Below are positions 26,816-36,516 of a DNA stretch of 64,000 nucleotides, piece by piece. Source of the stretch: Anaerocolumna sp. AGMB13025 (GTDB lineage: Bacteria > Bacillota > Clostridia > Lachnospirales > Lachnospiraceae); assembly GCF_029689925.1 (NCBI RefSeq), contig NZ_CP121445.1, forward strand, positions 306,001 to 370,000, in the 5' to 3' direction. The position numbers and the translations under genes were made by a program. The notes under the pieces were generated by a model. That model ran no database searches and had not been told where the DNA came from. It worked only from the letters and a program-made list of their open reading frames with translations. Each line of letters begins with the position of its first letter. The first letter of the stretch is position 1.

Positions 26816-27625
26816 ATGAATACAAGAAGTAGTTTTTCAAGACGGCTGAAATCATTGTTCGTTGGGAAAAAATCAAAGTTTACAATATATGTTATAGGTG
26901 TACTATGGATCGCCGTAATCATGCAGGTTGCGGTAAACTCGATGCTTAAGCCGGAGCACAATATACTGGAAGCGTTTGTAAGCACGAACGCAGAGGTTTC
27001 CTCTTTTGAATTGGAGATGGTTGCAAATTATGGTAATCAATATTTAAGCGAGTCAGATAAAAAAGAACTCATTTTATATGTAGCAAACCAGATTGGACTG
27101 GATGCCAGCAAGGATGTGACCATTAATAGAAATGGTAATGAAAGTGAAGTTTATGCGCAGAAGAAAGGCAAAAATGCGGAAACCCTGATTAAAATTGTAA
27201 GTATGGATAAAGAAAATCAGAAAGGCTTAACAAACTTAAATCATTATCTGATCGTTAATCTTAAATTATATAAAAATATGGATAGCGCCTTAAAGTACAG
27301 GGATATACTAAAGAAGATATTTCAAGATCTAAAAGCCTCGGATATACAGACAAACATGCAGCTATGCAGTAATTATAAGGGAAAATTAAGTCTTGCCAAC
27401 ATGAATAAGATTGCAGACAGTATGATTGACAGTCTGGAGGGTAAGATTGCTTATGAGAACAGAAAGGAAAATTTATTTACCATATATGCTTACAGCGGAC
27501 TTTTGGATGAATATGTGACCTCTTTAGGAACTAAAATTAATATTCATGTTGCTATTAATTATGACGAAACTACCGACAGTACGAATGTATATTTAGGAAC
27601 GCCGGTAATTAACGGTGGTTATTAG
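26816..27625 (+). CDS. YwmB-like membrane-anchored protein
   Basis: 269 residues from the ATG at 26816 (GGAGGTTAATAAAAAT before it). An upstream frame to 26774 lacks a ribosome site. One N-terminal transmembrane helix (~22-42) is followed by a ~220-residue extracytoplasmic domain ending GTPVINGGY, the typical end of the YwmB family. Databases call this family TATA-box-binding-like from its fold, not its function. Members are widespread in spore formers, often near spoIID. The role is unknown. It faces the Pro-rich gene, with a shared terminator between. Confidence 0.7.
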   Translation: MNTRSSFSRRLKSLFVGKKSKFTIYVIGVLWIAVIMQVAVNSMLKPEHNILEAFVSTNAEVSSFELEMVANYGNQYLSESDKKELILYVANQIGLDASKDVTINRNGNESEVYAQKKGKNAETLIKIVSMDKENQKGLTNLNHYLIVNLKLYKNMDSALKYRDILKKIFQDLKASDIQTNMQLCSNYKGKLSLANMNKIADSMIDSLEGKIAYENRKENLFTIYAYSGLLDEYVTSLGTKINIHVAINYDETTDSTNVYLGTPVINGGY

Positions 27626-27681
27626 TACTTTATCAGTCTAGCTTAAAGAGATAATAAAACTACAATAAATACGGTGAAATA

Positions 27682-27737
27682 AATGCTCCCCGGACAGCAC
27701 ACAGGTATAATAATCTGTCTGCGATATGGGGAGCATT
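27682..27737. terminator. Bidirectional terminator between convergent genes
   Basis: AATGCTCCCC (27682-27691) pairs with GGGGAGCATT (27728-27737), with CGGACAG/CTGTCTG pairing inside. Confidence 0.8.
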
Positions 27738-27787
27738 ACATTTTAGCATTAACAATTTTTCGTTTGGGATTGGTAAAGGAAATTGTT

Positions 27788-29725
27788 TTAGAACCAGCGT
27801 TTTCTTCCTCTGTAACGTCTGCGGCGATTTAAGATTTCGTTAAATAATAATACTTCTATGAGATCCCTTACCCATCTGGGGTTGCGGTCACGGCGGTCGT
27901 AACGGTCACGGCGGTAATCCCAATCGGAATTATATTGGTTGAATTTCAAGGAAGCTTCTTCTGTACCATGTATTGGGTTTGCCGTATTAATACTTTCGGA
28001 ATTAACCTCGTCTTCTTCCATATATTTAAACTTGTTGTAAATTTTATCTACAATGCGTCCAAGATAAACTTTATCTGGATATTCGTCAAACATACAGCTG
28101 CCGTCGTATTCAAGTTTATCGCATTCATCTTCAATATCGACAAGTAGCTTTCTGGCTATTATAGGATACATCTGTTTCATATAATCCCAGTCTTTATCGG
28201 CATCTTCACAGTTGTCATAGCCATACAAAGGCATCATGGGAACACCCATGGGAACGCGGTAAGGATTCATATCCGAGATATAAAGCCCATTATTTCCATA
28301 TGGCGGGAATGGGGCATAATCATAATCTGACCGGCTGTCAGTATAATTAGCATAGGATTCCTGATATGGTGCTGCCGGTCTGGACTGGAAAATCATATTA
28401 GGCACAGGTGCTGTAGGTGCAGTTGGCATAGTAGGGGTAATTGGTCTTGGTATAGAAGGTGAAGTGGTACCCGGCATGGTTGGAGTACCTGGCGTCGTTG
28501 TTCTGGGTACTGCCGGTGCGCCAGGAACGGTTCTTGGAGGTGCCGGAACTGTCGGAGTCGACGGCATAGCAGGCATATTAGGAGCAGTCGGCATAGTCGG
28601 AACGGAACCCGGAGTAGTCGGCATACCGGGAGTAGTTCTAGGGGCAGACGGAGTAGCCGGCATACCCGGAGTGGTTCTAGGGGCAGACGGAGTCGACGGC
28701 ATACCCGGAGTGGTTCTAGGGGCAGACGGAGCAGCTGGCATACCCGGAGTGGTTCTAGGTGTAGACGGAGTCGACGGCATACCCGGAGTGGTTCTAGGTG
28801 TAGACGGAGCAGTCGGCATACCCGGAGTGGTTCTAGGTGTAGACGGAGCAGTCGGCATACCTGGAGTAGTCCTTGGAGCAGTTGGAGCAGTCGGCATACC
28901 TGGAGTGGTTCTAGGTGTAGACGGAGCAGCAGGCATACTCGGAGTGGTTCTAGGGGCAGTTGGAGCAGTCGGCATACCTGGAGTAGTCCTTGGAGCAGTT
29001 GGAGCAGTCGGCATACCTGGAGTAGTCCTTGGAGCAGTCGGCATACCCGGAGTGGTTCTAGGGGTAGTCGGAGCAGCCGGCATACCTGGAGTGGTTCTTG
29101 GAGCAGGTGGAGTAGTAGTCCTTGGTGTTGCCGGGTTGGAAGGTACAGATCCTGGAGCACCTGGTGTTTCAGGCATTGTACGGCTTGGATTATTAGGTAT
29201 CGGAGTAATCTGGGGTATATTTGGAGCTACAGGCCTTGGCATGATTGGAATGGAAGGTGAAGTGCCTGGAGAAGGCGTTGTCGGTCTTGAGGGACCTGTA
29301 GAACCCGGAGTCGAAGGAGTGGTAGTCCTTGGAACACCTGGACTGGATGGAGTGCCAGGACCACTTGGCATACCGGGTGCGGCTGTACCTGGCGAAGATG
29401 GTATTCCCGGTGTCAAAGTATCAGGAATTGGCGGGATCTGGGTACCTGGTACCGGTGAACCAGGCATCGAAGGAGTGGTAGTCCTAGGTTGAGTCTGCAT
29501 ATTAACAAGGTCAGGAAAAGACTTCGACGCATTACCTGTCATGTCCGAGTAATTTGGATTCGAGGATGGTTTATAATAATTTCCAGTTGAATTACTTGGC
29601 AACACAGTCGAATAATTTGGGATTCCTCTTCTTGATGCGGCCTTCATACTGCCCGTGAAACTAATATTAGCTTCTTGGTCATTGGGATTATTAAAGGGTG
29701 AATATTCAGGCAAGGAATATTTCAT
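27788..29725 (-). CDS. Pro-rich repeat protein, probable spore-surface (coat/exosporium) protein
   Basis: 645 residues from the ATG at 29725, which follows CCAAGGAGGATCTA. An upstream ATG at 29764 lacks such a site. Residues ~85-420 are low-complexity Pro/Thr/Gly/Ala/Met built on RTTPGMPTAP repeats. The C-terminal ~190 residues are different: Tyr/Asp-rich, with DWDYMKQMYP, DECDKLEYDGSCMFDEYPDK and an Arg-rich tail. The DECDKLEYxGSxMxDEYPDK stretch resembles small clostridial spore-coat-type proteins. No signal peptide is seen, consistent with mother-cell assembly onto spores. The function is inferred and the repeat number is likely to vary between strains. Confidence 0.65.
   Translation of the reverse strand: MKYSLPEYSPFNNPNDQEANISFTGSMKAASRRGIPNYSTVLPSNSTGNYYKPSSNPNYSDMTGNASKSFPDLVNMQTQPRTTTPSMPGSPVPGTQIPPIPDTLTPGIPSSPGTAAPGMPSGPGTPSSPGVPRTTTPSTPGSTGPSRPTTPSPGTSPSIPIMPRPVAPNIPQITPIPNNPSRTMPETPGAPGSVPSNPATPRTTTPPAPRTTPGMPAAPTTPRTTPGMPTAPRTTPGMPTAPTAPRTTPGMPTAPTAPRTTPSMPAAPSTPRTTPGMPTAPTAPRTTPGMPTAPSTPRTTPGMPTAPSTPRTTPGMPSTPSTPRTTPGMPAAPSAPRTTPGMPSTPSAPRTTPGMPATPSAPRTTPGMPTTPGSVPTMPTAPNMPAMPSTPTVPAPPRTVPGAPAVPRTTTPGTPTMPGTTSPSIPRPITPTMPTAPTAPVPNMIFQSRPAAPYQESYANYTDSRSDYDYAPFPPYGNNGLYISDMNPYRVPMGVPMMPLYGYDNCEDADKDWDYMKQMYPIIARKLLVDIEDECDKLEYDGSCMFDEYPDKVYLGRIVDKIYNKFKYMEEDEVNSESINTANPIHGTEEASLKFNQYNSDWDYRRDRYDRRDRNPRWVRDLIEVLLFNEILNRRRRYRGRKRWF
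28560..29110 (-). repeat. In-frame minisatellite encoding RTTPGMP(T/A)AP units
   Basis: About a dozen and a half copies of GGCATACCCGGAGTGGTTCT-type units (33-45 bp, always a multiple of 3) differ by synonymous changes and by TAP/STP insertions. The plus-strand Gly-Val-rich open frame (28464-29492) is its antisense image. Confidence 0.9.
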
Positions 29726-29906
29726 TAGATCCTCCTTGGATTTTGGTATCATTTTATTTATCAATATATGCTTATGAAAGCGAACCGTGCATAAATAAAG
29801 AACAGGAAGTTTTTAAAAATAGTAGGAATATTTTAGCTTATATGATAAAATACATAAAGAAGATTAGAAGACAGCCCGCGGGCTGCAAGGAATGAAGGGC
29901 AAAGTT

Positions 29907-31088
29907 ATGGCAGATCAGAATATAATAGAGATAATAAGCAATAATTTAAATATAGAATTTATAGATATGATACTTAGTAATCCTCCTGCTGGTTCCGAAA
30001 TCAGTAAGATTAAGATCCGGTCGGTAATGGTAAAAGACAATCTCATATTTCAGGCGACTGAATTTCGTGACAAGCAGGTTTTCCACAGTAATTATACTAA
30101 GGAGGAGCTGCTTGACAAATTGTCTGAATGGTTAAATTCATATATGAAGCAACTCCTTTTAAGGACACAGAGCAGGCAGATTACTGTATTAATCAGCAAA
30201 AAAGGTAAATCTAGCATAAAGGTTAAGAATTATGAGGGACAAAGGCAGATGGCTCCGGCACTTGAGCATAACAGAGAGAAGGAATACATCCTTAAAGAAG
30301 GAAATACGGTCCCTTTTCTTGTTGATTTGGGAGTAATGACGTCGGAAGGAAAGATTGTAAAACCAAAATACGATAAGTTCAAACAGATAAACCGTTTTCT
30401 GGAATTTATAGAAGATATCCTGCCATTTCTTGATAAAGACAGGGAACTTACAATTATTGATTTTGGCTGCGGGAAGTCTTATCTGACCTTTGCCATGTAT
30501 TACTATTTGAAAGAATTAAAGGACTATCCCATACGTATTATCGGACTGGATTTAAAGAAAAAGGTGATTGAAGACTGTAATAAACTTGCCGCCCGTTACG
30601 GCTATGATAAACTAACCTTTTTAGAAGGCGACATTGCTTCTTATGAAGGTGCCGGTAAGATTGATATGGTAGTGACCCTCCATGCCTGTGACACAGCTAC
30701 GGATTACGCACTCCATAAAGCGGTACTTTGGGATGCAGATGTCATATTATCAGTACCCTGCTGTCAGCATGAACTTAATTCACAGATTAGCAATGACCTG
30801 CTTAACCCGGTACTGCACTATGGACTTATAAAGGAGCGTATTGCAGCCCTTACCACCGATGCCTTAAGAGCAGAAATACTGGAATTAGTAGGTTATAAAA
30901 CACAGATTCTGGAGTTTATTGATATGGAACATACCCCTAAGAATATTCTTATCAGGGCAGTTAAAAGACCGGGTGCAGCCATACAAAAGAGCAAATTAAT
31001 TGCATATGAAGAATGCAGAAACTTTTTAGGAGTGGAACCTGCTTTATATAAACTGCTGTCTGACCGGTTTATATCACGTATGGAGTAA
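29907..31088 (+). CDS. SAM-dependent class I methyltransferase (Methyltransf_32-like)
   Basis: 393 residues from the ATG at 29907 (GAAGGGC 8 nt upstream). The ATG at 29892 is the alternative. The N-terminal ~150 residues are a separate domain. The Rossmann fold (~185-350) has motif I IIDFGCGKSYLTFAMYYY, then IIGLDLKKKVIE, LHACDTATDYAL and SVPCCQHEL. The PCCQHE block is shared with eukaryotic METTL25/RRNAD1-like proteins, which methylate rRNA or protein. The substrate here is unknown. A short palindrome (CAGCCCGCGGGCTG) lies just upstream at 29872. Confidence 0.85.
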   Translation: MADQNIIEIISNNLNIEFIDMILSNPPAGSEISKIKIRSVMVKDNLIFQATEFRDKQVFHSNYTKEELLDKLSEWLNSYMKQLLLRTQSRQITVLISKKGKSSIKVKNYEGQRQMAPALEHNREKEYILKEGNTVPFLVDLGVMTSEGKIVKPKYDKFKQINRFLEFIEDILPFLDKDRELTIIDFGCGKSYLTFAMYYYLKELKDYPIRIIGLDLKKKVIEDCNKLAARYGYDKLTFLEGDIASYEGAGKIDMVVTLHACDTATDYALHKAVLWDADVILSVPCCQHELNSQISNDLLNPVLHYGLIKERIAALTTDALRAEILELVGYKTQILEFIDMEHTPKNILIRAVKRPGAAIQKSKLIAYEECRNFLGVEPALYKLLSDRFISRME

Positions 31089-31100
31089 GGAAGTGAATTT

Positions 31101-33635
31101 ATGTTAAAATTATTATATAGGGGTATTATATTAGTGTGTATCTTCGCGGCTTCCCTCTACTATTTTGGACGGGATATCAAGGAGGAAGTATTTGATGTGC
31201 AAAAAACCATTGAGATGGGAGAAACCTCATTTCCCATCCTGACCATAAGACTGAATCAAGAGGAAATTAACCAGCTTCATGGCTACAGCAGCAATTTAAG
31301 TGCCAACATGGTAAGGGAAACCATTACTCCCCTGGATACGGATCAAAGCTTTGAAGTAATAATAGACGGAAAAGGTAACGATGTAAAACGGGTTATCTAT
31401 GAACTGCGTTCGGTAACGGATAATAAGCTGATAGAAACCGGGACTATTAATGCACTGGAAAAAGAAGAGGATAAAAAGACGGCCAAAATTAAATTTAAAA
31501 CAGCCCTATCAGAGGATTTCGAATATGCTGTTAAATTAACCATAGTTACCAGCCAGAGCAGAAAGATGAATTACTACACAAGAGTAGTGTTTGAACCTTC
31601 TTCCTATTATAAAGAGAAACTTGATTTTGTAATGGATTTTCATAATGCGCTTATGGATAAGAAAAAAGCAGATGATATTATCAAATATTTGGAGCCGGAA
31701 GGGAATGCGGATAATTCCTCTCTTGCCTATGTTAATATCCACTCCAGCTTTGACCTGGTAAAATGGGGGAGCTTAAAGCCTGTAGTACTTGGTACCATTG
31801 TGCCGACTGTAAACGAAATTAATTCCGATACGGCTTCTGTTCAGTTAAAATATATGATAACAGCAAAAACCGAATCTGGACAGGAGTATTATTATGTGAA
31901 GGAATTTTACCGTGTACGTTATACCACAACAAGAATGTATCTCCTTGATTATCAACGTACGATGGAGTCAGTTTTTGATATTGGTCTTACCAGCCTTAAA
32001 AAAAGTGAATTAAAGCTTGGTATTACGAATCAAAGTAATACGGATCTTTTTACAAGCACCGATAATAATAAACTTTCCTTTGTAAGGCAGAGGGAATTAT
32101 GGTATTACAATCTGGCAGAGAATACGGCAGTCAAGGTGTTTTCCTTCCGCCAGGAGGATACGGATTATGTCAGGGATACTTATGATGAACATGATGTCAG
32201 GATTCTGAACATGGATGAGGACGGCAATATTGATTTCTGTGTCTATGGTTATATGAACAGGGGCGTCTATGAAGGGCGTGTCGGCATTGTGCTTTATAAA
32301 TATTACAGTGCACAAAACCGTATTGAAGAACAGGTTTATATACCCATGAATGTAACTTATCAGATATTAAAAGAAGAACTGGACCAGTTTAGTTATGTAA
32401 ATCAGTTGGAGGTCTTTTACTTTATCTTAAATCATAAAATATATGCTTATAACCTGATAACAAAGGGATTAACAGTAATTGCTTCCGATGTCAGAAGTGA
32501 GGATTATGTCATCAGCAAGGAGATGCATTATATTGCGTGGCAGAATAACAGTGCACCGGATAAAGCCACAGAAATAATAATACTGGATCTGGAATCCGGT
32601 AACAAACAGAAAATAACCGCACCAACGGGGCAGAATATTAACCTCCTTGGTAAAATTGATAATAATATCATATATGGTTATGTGAAAACCTCCGCTATTA
32701 CCAGGCAGATTGATGGCAGCCTGCTGGTTCCCATGCATAAAGTAATAATTGCGGATTCTAATTCAAAGATTTTAAAAGAGTATTCCAAAAAAGGATATTA
32801 TGTGTCGGGAACCACAGTAAAAGATAATGTAATCACGTTGGACCGTGTAAAAAAAGAAGATGGAGCTTATGTAACCACGGAGACAGACAATATATTAAAT
32901 ACAGTTATTGAAAAAACAAACCCCATCGGGTTAACTACAAGGATTCCCAAAGATACCTTAACGGAATATTATATTTCCCTGCCCTCGGGATTTGCTATGG
33001 TGGAAAAGCCGGAATATACTAAGACCATCAATACGGTTATTACAGAGGATACAACTCTAAGGTTTGAGGATTCCGATATTGTATCAGAGCCTTACACCGT
33101 TTATGCTTTAGGCGGCATTACAGGTATTTATGAACGAGCAGGGGATGCCATTGATGAGGCATATAATACTTCGGGTGTGGTTCTGAATCAGAATCAGCAA
33201 AAGATTTGGGAACGGGGAGTCAAAAGCAGTGTGAAAGAAATCAGTAACATTACTCCGGTCTATACAACAGGGAACCTTGACAGCGTTGAGGCCAGTGTAC
33301 AGATGCTTTTAAGCTACAGAAGCGGGGGCGTAAATGCCGGCAACCTAAAATCCGGAACCGTAAGTGATATGTTAAGCCAAAGCATGGGGGACAAAGCATT
33401 AAACCTGACGGGCTGTACTTTGACGGAGATTCTCTATTACATTGATAGAAATATTCCTGTCATAGGTATGAAAGATAAAGACAGCGCAGTATTAATTGTT
33501 GGATATGATGCCTATAATATAACTGTAATCGATCCGTCTCTTCATATGAAAAAGAAAATAGGTCTTGGTGACGGAACAGCCATGTTTGAACAGACCGGAA
33601 ATCTGTTCTTTGGGTATTTGCCAGGCAATCAGTAA
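31101..33635 (+). CDS. Large membrane-anchored extracellular protein with C39-like C-terminal domain
   Basis: 844 residues. One N-terminal helix (~5-22) is followed by a long exported region, partly a beta-propeller-like stretch (~290-560, with LWYYNLAE, KIYAYNLITK and IIILDLES repeats). The end (~700-844) reads GNLDSVEASVQMLLSYRSGG, NIPVIGMKDKDSAVLIVGYD and VIDPSL. This matches Peptidase_C39_2 (His and Asp/Asn region) but has no Cys at the expected N-terminal position, so it is probably a non-catalytic homologue. AAGGAAGTG precedes the ATG, 12 nt after the methyltransferase, so they are probably co-transcribed. I do not know the function. Confidence 0.65.
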   Translation: MLKLLYRGIILVCIFAASLYYFGRDIKEEVFDVQKTIEMGETSFPILTIRLNQEEINQLHGYSSNLSANMVRETITPLDTDQSFEVIIDGKGNDVKRVIYELRSVTDNKLIETGTINALEKEEDKKTAKIKFKTALSEDFEYAVKLTIVTSQSRKMNYYTRVVFEPSSYYKEKLDFVMDFHNALMDKKKADDIIKYLEPEGNADNSSLAYVNIHSSFDLVKWGSLKPVVLGTIVPTVNEINSDTASVQLKYMITAKTESGQEYYYVKEFYRVRYTTTRMYLLDYQRTMESVFDIGLTSLKKSELKLGITNQSNTDLFTSTDNNKLSFVRQRELWYYNLAENTAVKVFSFRQEDTDYVRDTYDEHDVRILNMDEDGNIDFCVYGYMNRGVYEGRVGIVLYKYYSAQNRIEEQVYIPMNVTYQILKEELDQFSYVNQLEVFYFILNHKIYAYNLITKGLTVIASDVRSEDYVISKEMHYIAWQNNSAPDKATEIIILDLESGNKQKITAPTGQNINLLGKIDNNIIYGYVKTSAITRQIDGSLLVPMHKVIIADSNSKILKEYSKKGYYVSGTTVKDNVITLDRVKKEDGAYVTTETDNILNTVIEKTNPIGLTTRIPKDTLTEYYISLPSGFAMVEKPEYTKTINTVITEDTTLRFEDSDIVSEPYTVYALGGITGIYERAGDAIDEAYNTSGVVLNQNQQKIWERGVKSSVKEISNITPVYTTGNLDSVEASVQMLLSYRSGGVNAGNLKSGTVSDMLSQSMGDKALNLTGCTLTEILYYIDRNIPVIGMKDKDSAVLIVGYDAYNITVIDPSLHMKKKIGLGDGTAMFEQTGNLFFGYLPGNQ

Positions 33636-33764
33636 GGTATTGAGCTTTAGGTGGTTATGGTACATAAAAGCCATAGCAGCACTTAAAAGCCATTTATATA
33701 AGTATTTCATATATAATAACGGGGTATGCTAAAACAGCGCCGCGGGAAAGAAAGGATAATCACA

Positions 33765-34880
33765 ATGGATGAAAGAATAAAAGTATTGGCTCACAACTTA
33801 GTAAATTATTCAATGGCGGTAAAAAAGGGGGATAAAGTATATATTCAATATATTGGAAATTCCACGAAGGAACTGGCCGGAGAGATTATTAAGGAAGTAT
33901 ACTTAGCCGGCGGACTGCCTTTTCCGCATTTTACAGATCAGACCATACAAAGGAAGGTTCTCTTAAACTGCACGAAAGAGCAGATTTCCCTTATGGCCAA
34001 AATAGATGCGGCGGAAATGTCGGAAATGGACTGTTACGTAGGAATAAGAGGTACGGATAATGCTTCCGAATTAGCCGATGTACCTGCCGAAAAGATGGAG
34101 ATATATGAAAAATACTACTCCACTCCGGTTCATCACGATATTCGTGTCAGCAAGACCAGATGGGTAGTACTCCGCTATCCTAATTATGCAATGGCTCAGC
34201 TTGCTAATACCAGCTTAGATAGTTTTCAGGATTTTTATTTTGATGTCTGCAATTTGGATTATTCCAAGATGGGAAAAGCCATGGAGAGTCTGGTAGCACG
34301 GATGGAAAAGACAGATAAAGTTAAGATTATTGGACCGGGAACGGATTTAAGCTTCTCCATAAAAGGAATTCCTTGTATCCCCTGTGCCGGAGAATGCAAT
34401 ATACCAGATGGTGAGGTATACACAGCACCTGTTAAGGAATCGATTAATGGAACGCTTTCTTATAATACCCCGGCAGTCTTTCAGGGCTTTACTTATGAGA
34501 ATATTCAATTGACTTTTCAGGATGGAAAGATAGTAAAAGCGACAGCCAATGATACAGAGCGGATTAATAAAGTGTTTGATACGGATGAAGGTGCCAGATA
34601 TGTGGGGGAATTTGCCATCGGCGTTAATCCTTATGTGTTAAAACCTATGAAAGATACCTTATTTGATGAAAAAATTATGGGTTCCTTCCATTTTACACCA
34701 GGTAATTGTTATGATATAGCGCCGAATGGCAATAAATCTGCAATTCATTGGGATTTAGTATGTATCCAGACTCCTGAATATGGCGGCGGCGAGATTTATT
34801 TTGATGATGTATTGATTCGCAAAGACGGTCGGTTTGTAATCCCTGAATTAGAATGTTTGAATCCTGAGAATTTAAAGTAA
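33765..34880 (+). CDS. M29-family aminopeptidase
   Basis: 371 residues from the ATG at 33765 (AAAGGATAATCAC before it). An in-frame ATG at 33726 adds 13 residues without support. It matches the AmpS/AmpT/PepS family (M29): MDERIKVLAHNLVNYS start, KTDKVKIIGPGTDLSFSIKG, the metal-ligand region CIPCAGECNIPDGEVYTAPV, GEFAIGVNP, and FTPGNCYDIAPNGNKSAIHWD. These are cytosolic metallo-aminopeptidases of broad specificity. It is monocistronic as far as I can see and converges on the Xre gene with only 5 nt between. Confidence 0.93.
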   Translation: MDERIKVLAHNLVNYSMAVKKGDKVYIQYIGNSTKELAGEIIKEVYLAGGLPFPHFTDQTIQRKVLLNCTKEQISLMAKIDAAEMSEMDCYVGIRGTDNASELADVPAEKMEIYEKYYSTPVHHDIRVSKTRWVVLRYPNYAMAQLANTSLDSFQDFYFDVCNLDYSKMGKAMESLVARMEKTDKVKIIGPGTDLSFSIKGIPCIPCAGECNIPDGEVYTAPVKESINGTLSYNTPAVFQGFTYENIQLTFQDGKIVKATANDTERINKVFDTDEGARYVGEFAIGVNPYVLKPMKDTLFDEKIMGSFHFTPGNCYDIAPNGNKSAIHWDLVCIQTPEYGGGEIYFDDVLIRKDGRFVIPELECLNPENLK

Positions 34881-34885
34881 TCATA

Positions 34886-35239
34886 TTAACTGGTCTTCTT
34901 TTTCAATAGCTTTTCACCGGCTTTTTCCCGGTCAAGAAGTAAGGCTTTTAAAATGATGATGCAGCGCTCTTTATCCTCGTTAGAGAAGGAGTCAAATAAT
35001 TGGTCAAACTGGACTTTAAGGGATACCGGATTCTCTGATCGGACAATGTGACCAACCAATCTGTCTATGGAGATTTCGAAGAAATCCGCTATTTTGATTA
35101 AGGTTTCAATGTTAGGAGAAGAGATATCTTTTTCATAGCTGCTTATCATCTGCTGGGTGATACCCAAGGCGCATCCTAACTTGCTCTGACTGATTTTGCG
35201 TTCTTTTCTAAGTTTTTCTAAATTTGAACCGAATGACAT
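34886..35239 (-). CDS. Xre-family transcriptional regulator
   Basis: 117 residues. The HTH_3 domain (residues 5-62) reads LEKLRKERKISQSKLGCALG, then ITQQMISSYEKDISSPNIETLIKIADFF-type recognition helix and ending. The C-terminal ~55 residues are helical and acidic with no known motif. CCGGAGGTAATTT precedes the start. It may act as a repressor of nearby or prophage-derived genes; no target site can be singled out. Confidence 0.88.
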   Translation of the reverse strand: MSFGSNLEKLRKERKISQSKLGCALGITQQMISSYEKDISSPNIETLIKIADFFEISIDRLVGHIVRSENPVSLKVQFDQLFDSFSNEDKERCIIILKALLLDREKAGEKLLKKKTS

Positions 35240-35429
35240 AAATTACCTCCGGAAACGTTTTTGTTTGTATTATATCATTCGTGAAAAAGTAAAACAACGA
35301 AATAATTCTTACGTTTACCTTACTAAAATTTAATATTTCTTAATTTATAGGGATATTAATTGATGTTTATCTTTTATGTTTTATAATACTTTATATGGAT
35401 ATTTATGATCATTAGGAGGAAGATGCAAA

Positions 35430-36446
35430 ATGAAACTATTAAGTGTGGCAATACCATGCTATAATTCTGCCGCATATATGAAGCATGCGATTGAAACCTT
35501 ATTGACTGGCGGCAGTGACGTAGAAATAATTATTGTCAATGACGGGTCATCCGATGATACGGCTGGAATAGCGGATGAGTATGCCGCTAAATACCCGGAT
35601 ATCATAAGTGCAATTCATCAGGAAAACGGTGGACATGGTGAAGCGGTTAACACTGGTCTGCTCCATGCAAAAGGGTTATATTTTAAAGTAGTGGACAGTG
35701 ATGACTGGGTTAATGAAGCAGCACTTAGAAAAGTCCTTGATAAGTTAAGGGAATTGGTGGTAGACGGACAAAGTCCGGATCTTATGCTGGCTAATTATGT
35801 GTATGAGAAACCCAGCATAAATAAGCATAAGGTTATGGATTATAAGACAGCACTTCCACAGGATCGGATTTTTACCTGGAATGATATTATGTATTTTAAA
35901 CAAAGCCAGCAGATTATTATGCATGCTGCCATTTATAGAACCAAGCTGCTAAAGGATTGTGGACTTAAATTGCCCCAGCACACCTTTTATGTGGATAATA
36001 TTTTTGTCTATCACCCCCTGCCGCATGTAAAGACGTTGTATTATCTGGATGTAAACCTGTACCGGTATTTTATCGGAAGAGATGACCAATCTGTAAATGA
36101 AAAGAATATGATCAAGCGTATTGACCAACAGATTTATATTACTAAAATAATGATTGATGATATGGATGTAATGACAATAAAGAACAAAAAACTCCGCAAT
36201 TATATGATAAAATATCTGTGTATGATGATGACTGTTTCTTCCGTATATTTAATCAAAGAAAATACAGAGGAAAGTCTCGCCAAAAAGCAGGAATTATGGA
36301 ACTACTTAGAGAAAGCCAATAAAAAGCTGTATACGAAGATCTATAACCGTTTTCTTGGAAGATCTATGAACCTCCCCGGAAAAGCAGGTCGTAAGATAGT
36401 AGAAGTCGGTTTTAAAATTTCCAAAAAAATATATGGTTTCAGTTAA
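35430..36446 (+). CDS. Glycosyltransferase family 2
   Basis: 338 residues with a GT-A fold: LSVAIPCYNSAAYMKHAIETLL at the start, the nucleotide-sugar motifs EIIIVNDGSSDDTA, HGEAVNTGLLHAKG, and the DXD-like KVVDSDDWVN (~90). No transmembrane helix, so it is a cytosolic transferase for cell-surface glycan, using an unknown sugar. TAGGAGGAAGATGCAAA precedes the ATG. The gene end forms half of a perfect hairpin and faces the PAP2 gene. Confidence 0.93.
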   Translation: MKLLSVAIPCYNSAAYMKHAIETLLTGGSDVEIIIVNDGSSDDTAGIADEYAAKYPDIISAIHQENGGHGEAVNTGLLHAKGLYFKVVDSDDWVNEAALRKVLDKLRELVVDGQSPDLMLANYVYEKPSINKHKVMDYKTALPQDRIFTWNDIMYFKQSQQIIMHAAIYRTKLLKDCGLKLPQHTFYVDNIFVYHPLPHVKTLYYLDVNLYRYFIGRDDQSVNEKNMIKRIDQQIYITKIMIDDMDVMTIKNKKLRNYMIKYLCMMMTVSSVYLIKENTEESLAKKQELWNYLEKANKKLYTKIYNRFLGRSMNLPGKAGRKIVEVGFKISKKIYGFS

Positions 36447-36463
36447 AAACTGAAACCATATAT
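36429..36463. terminator. Hairpin overlapping the GT2 gene end
   Basis: ATATATGGTTTCAGTT (36429-36444, within the last codons) pairs perfectly with AACTGAAACCATATAT (36448-36463). There is no long T-run on the plus strand. It lies between convergent genes. Confidence 0.6.
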
Positions 36464-36516
36464 GCGTTATTAACTATAGTAATGATGTTACTGCTATCAG
36501 TGATTTAAAGATAACA

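Noticed and set aside
28464..29492. A long plus-strand Gly/Val-rich, collagen-looking open frame
   Set aside because: It is the complement of the Pro-rich repeat gene. Only the minus strand has a good ribosome site and non-repeat domains at both ends.
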